A stretch of DNA of 64,000 nucleotides from Paenibacillus sp. UNC451MF (GTDB lineage Bacteria; Bacillota; Bacilli; Paenibacillales; NBRC-103111), in assembly GCF_000686845.1 (NCBI RefSeq), contig NZ_JMLS01000008.1, positions 124,001 to 188,000 on the forward strand. Reading direction: 5' to 3'. The position numbers and the translations under genes are program-made. Below are positions 58,659 through 64,000 of this stretch, in pieces. Below the pieces are notes generated by a model, which did not search any database, was not told where the DNA came from, and worked only from the letters and a program-made list of their open reading frames with translations. How positions within the stretch are numbered: the first letter of the stretch is position 1; each line of letters begins with the position of its first letter.

Positions 58659-61433
58659 ATGGATTATGGAAAAACATTAAACCTATTGCAAACGGAGTTT
58701 CCGATGCGCGGTAATCTGCCTCAAGCCGAGCCCAAAATGCTGGAGCATTGGAATGAGATGGACATTTATCGGATGGTTCAAGAGAGCCGTAAAGGAAAGC
58801 CTAAGTTTATTTTGCATGATGGCCCTCCATATGCGAACGGGGACATCCATATCGGACATGCCATGAACAAAGTTTTGAAGGATATCATTGTCCGCTTTAA
58901 GACGATGCAGGGCTTTGACGCTCCTTATGTTCCAGGCTGGGATACGCATGGTTTGCCGATCGAGCAAGCGATTGCTAACGGAGGTAAAGTAGATCGTAAA
59001 AAAATGAGCGTTCACGAATTCCGTGAGTATTGCAAAGAGTACGCTCTTCAATGGGTAGAAAGACAAAAAAGCCAATTCAAACGCTTGGCGGTAAGGGCCG
59101 ATTGGGACAACCCTTATATTACATTGCAACCTAAATACGAAGCTCAGCAAATTCGCGTCTTCGGGCAAATGGTGAACAAAGGATATATTTACAAAGGTCT
59201 GAAGCCGGTTTACTGGTCTCCATCCTCGGAGAGCGCATTAGCTGAAGCTGAGATTGAATACCAAGACAAACAGTCTACTTCCATTTATGTAGCGTTTCAA
59301 GTACAAGACGGCAAAGGCAAGCTTCCAGAGGATGCTTCCATTGTGATCTGGACGACTACTCCATGGACTCTGCCGGCGAACTTGGGCATCAGCTTGCACC
59401 CGGATTTTGACTATGCGATTGTACTCGCTGACGGCAAAAAATATGTGCTTGCATTGGGCCTAGTGGAAGCGGCATCCAAAGAAATCGGCTGGACGGATGT
59501 TCAAGTGCTCTCTCAGATTAAAGGCAGTGAGTTGGAGCATGTGCTGTGCAAGCATCCTTTCTACGACCGCACTTCACTTGTTATGGTTGGGGAGCACGTT
59601 ACACTTGATGCAGGTACGGGATGTGTACATACGGCTCCGGGACACGGGGAAGACGACTTCGCGATCGGTCAGCGCTACAACCTAGGTGTGTTGTGTCCTG
59701 TAGATGATCAAGGTCATTTTACGGCTGAAGCTCCTGGCTTTGAGGGCATGTTCTATGAGAAAGGCGGCAAGCTTATTACCGAGATGCTGAAAGAATCCGG
59801 GCATTTGCTTCATATGACCACGATTCAGCATCAATACCCGCATGACTGGCGGACCAAGAAGCCGGTTATTTACCGTGCTACGGAGCAATGGTTTGCTTCG
59901 GTGGATAAATTCCGTCAAGAAATGCTGGATGAAATCAAGCGGATTAAATGGACTCCGAATTGGGGCGAGGTTCGCCTTCATAATATGATTGCTGATCGTG
60001 GAGATTGGTGTATTTCACGTCAACGGGTATGGGGAGTTCCGATTCCGATCTTTTATTGCCGCAGCTGTAACGAGCCGATTGTCAACAACGAAACGATCGA
60101 GCACGTTGCACAAATTTTCGAGAAGGACGGCTCCAACGCTTGGTTCCAACTCGATGAGAAAGAGCTGCTGCCTAGCGGCACGGTATGTCCGAAGTGTGGG
60201 CATGATCATTTCCGTAAAGAAACCGATATTATGGATGTTTGGTTCGACTCTGGCTCCAGCCATGTAGCGGTTCTTGAAACACGCGATGAGCTGCAATGGC
60301 CAGCAGACTTGTACCTTGAAGGTTCAGATCAATATCGCGGCTGGTACAACTCTTCCCTTATTACAGGTGTTGCAGTAAAAGGGCAAGCGCCGTATAAAGG
60401 TATTTTGAGCCATGGCTTTACGCTTGATGGAGAAGGCCGTAAAATGTCCAAGTCGCTTGGTAATACCGTTGATCCTAACAAGGTTTGTGAGAAGCTTGGC
60501 GCTGATATTTTGCGCTTGTGGGTATCCTCCGTCGATTATCAATCGGATGTTCGGATTTCCGATAATATTTTGAATCAAATTACGGAGGTATATCGTAAAG
60601 TCCGTAACACGCTGCGCTTCTTGCTTGGCAATCTTTATGACTATAACCCAAGCACCGATCGCGTAGCTGTGGAAAATATGAATGAGCTTGATCGTTTTGC
60701 CGTAATCCGCTTAAATAGAATGATTGAGCGAGTCACTAAGGCTTATGATTCATATGATTTCCATGTTGTGTACCAAACCGTTCATCATTTCTGCGCAGTG
60801 GAGATGAGCGCGTTTTATCTCGACATTATCAAAGATCGGTTATATGCCAGCGCCCCAAGTGATGCAGGTCGCAAAGCGGCGCAAACCGTATTATATGATG
60901 CTTTGACGGCAATAACTAAATTGATTGCGCCTATTTTGCCCCATACTTCAGATGAAGTTTGGAAGTACATCCCTGGCGTTGAGCTGGCAAGCGTGCAATT
61001 GAGCGAACTTCCTGAAGTGAATAAAGCTTTGTTCAACGAGGCTATGGAAAGCAAGTGGGAGCAGTTCATTGGAATCCGTGATGATGTGTTAAAATCGTTG
61101 GAAGAGGCGCGTAAGGAGAAAGTGATCGGGAATTCCTTAGGAGCTGCTGTACACTTGTACCCTGATGCTGAGACCCATAAGCTGCTTCAAGGCTTCGCGC
61201 AATTGGATCAATTGTTCATTGTCTCTGCTGTTAAATTGCATGAGCCTAACGAACAGGCGCCTGAAGGTGCGCATTCCTTTAAAGGTCTTTCCGTTCAAGT
61301 CATTGTGGCTGAGCGAGATAAATGTGAGCGCTGCTGGATTGTTACGCCTGAGGTTGGTCACGATGAGGAGCATTCGACTCTATGCAAAAGATGTGCCAGT
61401 GTTATTAAGCTAACTACTGGAACCGGAGCTTAA
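58659..61433 (+). CDS. ileS: Isoleucyl-tRNA synthetase
   Basis: The 924-residue class I synthetase has the HIGH motif in [10 protein letters not shown] near residues 62-71, the CP1 editing domain ([16 protein letters not shown]), KMSKS at 595-599, and a C-terminal Cys4 zinc site (CERCW, LCKRC). The overall form is the bacterial type with C-terminal zinc, usually mupirocin-sensitive. ATG 58659 gives [19 protein letters not shown], in line with B. subtilis IleS; the frame to 58590 lies in the T-box terminator. Expression is under T-box control. Confidence 0.97.
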   Translation: MDYGKTLNLLQTEFPMRGNLPQAEPKMLEHWNEMDIYRMVQESRKGKPKFILHDGPPYANGDIHIGHAMNKVLKDIIVRFKTMQGFDAPYVPGWDTHGLPIEQAIANGGKVDRKKMSVHEFREYCKEYALQWVERQKSQFKRLAVRADWDNPYITLQPKYEAQQIRVFGQMVNKGYIYKGLKPVYWSPSSESALAEAEIEYQDKQSTSIYVAFQVQDGKGKLPEDASIVIWTTTPWTLPANLGISLHPDFDYAIVLADGKKYVLALGLVEAASKEIGWTDVQVLSQIKGSELEHVLCKHPFYDRTSLVMVGEHVTLDAGTGCVHTAPGHGEDDFAIGQRYNLGVLCPVDDQGHFTAEAPGFEGMFYEKGGKLITEMLKESGHLLHMTTIQHQYPHDWRTKKPVIYRATEQWFASVDKFRQEMLDEIKRIKWTPNWGEVRLHNMIADRGDWCISRQRVWGVPIPIFYCRSCNEPIVNNETIEHVAQIFEKDGSNAWFQLDEKELLPSGTVCPKCGHDHFRKETDIMDVWFDSGSSHVAVLETRDELQWPADLYLEGSDQYRGWYNSSLITGVAVKGQAPYKGILSHGFTLDGEGRKMSKSLGNTVDPNKVCEKLGADILRLWVSSVDYQSDVRISDNILNQITEVYRKVRNTLRFLLGNLYDYNPSTDRVAVENMNELDRFAVIRLNRMIERVTKAYDSYDFHVVYQTVHHFCAVEMSAFYLDIIKDRLYASAPSDAGRKAAQTVLYDALTAITKLIAPILPHTSDEVWKYIPGVELASVQLSELPEVNKALFNEAMESKWEQFIGIRDDVLKSLEEARKEKVIGNSLGAAVHLYPDAETHKLLQGFAQLDQLFIVSAVKLHEPNEQAPEGAHSFKGLSVQVIVAERDKCERCWIVTPEVGHDEEHSTLCKRCASVIKLTTGTGA

Positions 61434-61509
61434 CCATAGTAGAGCACTCCGGCAGAAGATTAAAAATCCTTTTGCCGGGCCGCTCATTATGAGGATTAGG
61501 GGGAGCAGG

Positions 61510-61830
61510 ATGGTCGATCAAAATAAGCTAAACGATAGTAAGGCTCTTGAAAGTATTCAAAAACAATTGAATCACTTGGCAAATAAAATGGAACAAACGC
61601 AAATTGCCGATTATGTCCAACTGTTAAATAGTCCTAGAAAATTAATTTTCGCGAATTTATTATCTGGTATTTCCCGTGGCGTCGGCATCGCAATTGGTTT
61701 TACGATATTTGCTACGACTATCCTGTACTTTCTAAAAATGTTAGGTGCGTTGAACTTACCGATTATCGGCGATTATATCGCGGATATCGTCCAACATGTG
61801 CAGTATCAGCTGGAAGGACGGGGCTATTAA
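61510..61830 (+). CDS. DUF5665 membrane protein
   Basis: The 106-residue protein has a coiled-coil start (LESIQKQLNHLANKMEQ), the DUF5665 segment IADYVQLLNSPRKLIFANLLSGISRGVGIAIGFTIFATTILYFL with one or two membrane helices, and an amphipathic end. Role unknown. ATG 61510 is four bases after AGGGGGAG. Its stop overlaps that of the convergent YteA-like gene by three to four bases. Confidence 0.8.
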   Translation: MVDQNKLNDSKALESIQKQLNHLANKMEQTQIADYVQLLNSPRKLIFANLLSGISRGVGIAIGFTIFATTILYFLKMLGALNLPIIGDYIADIVQHVQYQLEGRGY

Positions 61831-62585
61831 TAATATCCATCGTCCGAAGCATCCTGTTCAGGCTCAAGCAGACCTTCGCCTTCACCGTTATTCATATAAT
61901 CTTGATAGGCCCTGTTCCTGACGACTGTGACATGCTGACCGTACATATCCGTAGCTAAAAAGCTCTCAAAGGATTCAACGTAACCAACATGCTCGTCGGC
62001 TTCGATTTCCATGTCATTATAATTATCAGAAACATTAGGATCTTCAGCCATTGCTGGTGTATTGGATGTACCCCAGCTTTCGACGATTTGCCAGGCATCT
62101 TCTCCGTCGAATTGATTTTGCTCGGAATGCTCATCCAAGCTTGTCCGACCAAAAGGCGGTTCAAGAAATTGTTCTTCTACAGGACGATGGTCTTCTGAAT
62201 CGCAAGGATCGGGAACGTGCTCAACGCAGTATAATGTGGTTGGAATGGCTTGTAGTCGTTCGAAAGAAATGGGTGCTCCACAAGCATCGCAAAAGCCATA
62301 ACGGCCGTTATCTATTCGTTGTAGTGCTTCCTTAACATCTGTAAGATGGCGTTCCCGGTTTTCGTTCAATGCGATGTCCTTGCTTCGTTCGAACAATTCT
62401 GAACCCAAATCGGCGGGGTGATTGTCATTAGTAGACAGCTCTCCTGTTTGATTTCTCAGCGATTCATTCAGACCGAAATGTTCGTTTGCTTGCCAATGAT
62501 CCTCAAGCCACTGCTTCTCTTCCTGCAGAGTATGTTTAATTTCTTGCAGCTGCTGAGAATTCAATGTGTTCGGGTGATCCGGCAT
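61827..62585 (-). CDS. YteA/YlyA-like TraR/DksA zinc-finger protein
   Basis: The 252-residue protein has an N-terminal coiled coil (LQEIKHTLQEEKQWLEDHW), a NHPADLGSELFERSKDIAL segment typical of the DksA/YteA group, and a zinc-finger-like module FCDACGAPISFERLQAIPTT ending LYCVEH. The fourth ligand is His rather than Cys. The long acidic C-terminus is a YteA feature. Position between ileS and lspA matches ylyA in B. subtilis, but here the gene is inverted. DksA relatives bind RNA polymerase near the secondary channel. AAAGGAGG precedes the ATG. Confidence 0.82.
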   Translation of the reverse strand: MPDHPNTLNSQQLQEIKHTLQEEKQWLEDHWQANEHFGLNESLRNQTGELSTNDNHPADLGSELFERSKDIALNENRERHLTDVKEALQRIDNGRYGFCDACGAPISFERLQAIPTTLYCVEHVPDPCDSEDHRPVEEQFLEPPFGRTSLDEHSEQNQFDGEDAWQIVESWGTSNTPAMAEDPNVSDNYNDMEIEADEHVGYVESFESFLATDMYGQHVTVVRNRAYQDYMNNGEGEGLLEPEQDASDDGYY

Positions 62586-62692
62586 AGGGCCGCCTCCTTT
62601 AAGAAATTGCGTTGCTTCTATTTTTAACGGTTCTTGAGCTTTTTACATAGGAAAATCATTGTATTACAGGAAGCGAATAAGGAGATGAAACA

Positions 62693-63184
62693 TTGATTTA
62701 TTACATCTACGCATTAATTGTGCTTCTTTTGGACCAAGCAACCAAATGGGTTATTGTAAATAAGCTGCTGCTAGGTGAGTCCAGGTCGGTTATCGGCGAG
62801 TTTTTTCAAATTACTTCCCATCGCAATCGCGGCGCTGCGTTCGGCATTTTGCAAAACCAGAGATGGTTCTTTATCGTAATCACCTTGGTGGTTGCTGCTG
62901 CCGTTATCTGGTATTTGCAAAAGACACGCAAGGAAGGACGCAAGCTGTTGCCATTTGCTCTGAGTTTACTGCTCGGAGGGGCACTCGGTAACTTTATCGA
63001 CCGCGCTCTGTTCGGTGAAGTGGTAGACTTTTTGCAATTCCGTTTTCAATTCAATTGGTTCGGATCCCATGTAGACTATACCTATCCGATCTTTAATATT
63101 GCGGATTCAGCCATTGTTGTCGGGGTGGCACTGATTTTCATTGATTCACTAATCAGCTGGAATAAAGAAAGGAGAGGCGCATAA
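62693..63184 (+). CDS. lspA: Lipoprotein signal peptidase LspA
   Basis: The 163-residue membrane aspartic protease has four transmembrane segments. Catalytic Asp residues lie in GALGNFIDRALFGEVVDF and FNIADSAIVVG, and LLLDQATKW and SHRNRGAAFGIL are conserved. It removes signal peptides from lipoproteins such as those in this window (OppA, YlaJ-like). It starts at TTG 62693 after AAGGAGATG. It is followed directly by the pseudouridine synthase gene. Confidence 0.95.
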   Translation: MIYYIYALIVLLLDQATKWVIVNKLLLGESRSVIGEFFQITSHRNRGAAFGILQNQRWFFIVITLVVAAAVIWYLQKTRKEGRKLLPFALSLLLGGALGNFIDRALFGEVVDFLQFRFQFNWFGSHVDYTYPIFNIADSAIVVGVALIFIDSLISWNKERRGA

Positions 63185-63189
63185 ACAAC

Positions 63190-64000
63190 ATGACAGTTTC
63201 GGATCAAGAACAACTGGAGCAAACGATGGAATGGATCGTAGGAGCTGAAGAGCGTGGCGAACGGGTTGATAAATTTATCACCGAATCATTAGAAGAAGAC
63301 GTATCCCGTACGCAGGTGCAGCAATGGATTAAAGAAGGGCATCTCACAGTCAATGGAGGCCAGATAAAGGCGAATTACAAGCTAGCAGAAGGTGACCGTC
63401 TGTTTCTTACTATTCCTGAACCGGAGGAATTAAACCTTGAGCCTGAAGCAATTCCGCTTGAGGTTGTATACGAAGACTCCGATGTTATCGTTGTGAACAA
63501 ATCTAGAGGTCTTGTCGTTCATCCTGCTCCCGGGCACTATTCCGGCACTCTGGTTAATGCGCTAATGTATCACTGCAAGGACTTATCCGGTATTAATGGA
63601 GTCATGAGACCAGGGATCGTCCACCGAATTGATAAAGATACTTCAGGTCTTCTGATGGCAGCCAAAAATGATTTGGCGCATGTTTCATTAGCCGCTCAGT
63701 TGAAAGAGCATTCCGTTAATCGAAAATATTTGGCCGTTGTACACGGTAATGTAGCTCATGATCATGGTACGATAGACGCTCCAATCGGAAGAGACCCGCA
63801 CGACCGGAAGCTCTATACGGTAACTGAAAAAAACAGCAAGCATGCAGTGACTCATTTTGTCGTGCTGGAGCGATTCGGCGATTTCACTTTGATGGAGCTA
63901 AAGCTGGAGACCGGCCGTACCCATCAAATTCGGGTCCACATGAAATTTATCGGACATCCTTTGGCCGGAGATCCGGCATACGGACCTGCAAGAAGCCAGC
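63190..64000 (+). CDS. ylyB: RluD-type 23S rRNA pseudouridine synthase (truncated at window end)
   Basis: The first 270 residues are present. An N-terminal S4 domain (RVDKFITESLEEDVSRTQVQQWIKEG) is followed by the RluA/RluD catalytic domain with HRIDKDTSGLLM, whose Asp is the catalytic residue, and ETGRTHQIRVHMKFIGHPLAGDPAYG. It isomerises uridines in 23S rRNA. AAAGGAGAGG at the end of lspA lies about 12 bases before the ATG. In B. subtilis (ylyB) it is followed by the pyr operon, which should lie just beyond this window. Confidence 0.93.
   Translation, partial: MTVSDQEQLEQTMEWIVGAEERGERVDKFITESLEEDVSRTQVQQWIKEGHLTVNGGQIKANYKLAEGDRLFLTIPEPEELNLEPEAIPLEVVYEDSDVIVVNKSRGLVVHPAPGHYSGTLVNALMYHCKDLSGINGVMRPGIVHRIDKDTSGLLMAAKNDLAHVSLAAQLKEHSVNRKYLAVVHGNVAHDHGTIDAPIGRDPHDRKLYTVTEKNSKHAVTHFVVLERFGDFTLMELKLETGRTHQIRVHMKFIGHPLAGDPAYGPARSQ

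Noticed and set aside
58484-58714. A 76-codon plus-strand frame upstream of ileS
   Set aside because: It runs through the T-box and terminator of the ileS leader, whose RNA features explain the sequence.

Overview
The window is a stretch of chromosome from an endospore-forming, low-to-moderate GC Firmicute, most likely Paenibacillus or a close relative. The evidence is a B. subtilis-like set of sporulation genes (spoVD, spoVE, spoIIGA, sigE, sigG, a YhcN/YlaJ lipoprotein, an RsfA-family regulator, YteA/YlyA-like), a meso-diaminopimelate-type murE, bacillithiol synthesis (bshC), strong AGGAGG ribosome binding sites, frequent TTG/GTG starts, and gene order close to the B. subtilis yla, ylb, mur-fts and ylm blocks. 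No phage, insertion sequence, CRISPR array, rRNA or tRNA gene was found.

Layout. (1) 1-5263: the end of a GH15-like glycosidase, two small proteins, a YjbJ-type lytic transglycosylase, the cysteine desulfurase/ThiI pair for tRNA thiolation, and a TerC-family membrane protein. (2) 5322-11292: the yla-like block (typA with a structured leader, ylaH, small unknowns, a flavin-binding protein, ylaJ, PhoH-like ylaK). (3) 11308-15530: unknown secreted proteins, a lipoprotein, a MidA-type methyltransferase and a DUF2626 protein. (4) 15878-18017: RsfA/GerR-like regulator, ketopantoate reductase and DUF3397 protein, as upstream of mraZ in Bacillus. (5) 18126-25908: an apparent insertion relative to that order, holding a divergent ansR-ansA pair and oppABCDF. 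(6) 25927-30288: bshC, ahcY and a DUF4349 lipoprotein. (7) 30316-50409: the division and cell-wall cluster mraZ-rsmH-ftsL-pbpB-spoVD-murE-murF-mraY-murD-spoVE-murG-murB-murA-divIB-ftsA-ftsZ. (8) 50454-53878: a Fur-box flavodoxin gene, then spoIIGA-sigE-sigG. (9) 53988-64000: ylmC, pgeF, ylmE, sepF, ylmG, ylmH, divIVA, T-box-controlled ileS, a DUF5665 gene, a YteA/YlyA-like gene on the other strand, lspA and a truncated RluD-type pseudouridine synthase.

How it works together. Blocks 7 to 9 carry nearly the whole route from UDP-GlcNAc to lipid II, the septal synthases, the FtsZ ring with its membrane anchors (FtsA, SepF), and the first mother-cell and forespore sigma factors, so growth, septation and sporulation are coupled physically. 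Readable regulation includes a four-repeat MraZ operator, two Fur boxes, a T-box, a Spo0A-type spoIIG promoter with a long spacer, a sigma-F-type promoter before sigG, a palindrome between ansR and ansA, and a hairpin family placed just upstream of Shine-Dalgarno sequences. I see no wholly new multi-gene system. The less explained items are the dispersed SD-proximal hairpins (with a 41-bp three-copy array), the long hairpin between oppA and oppB, the typA leader, and two unknown secreted or cytosolic proteins at 11308-12934.
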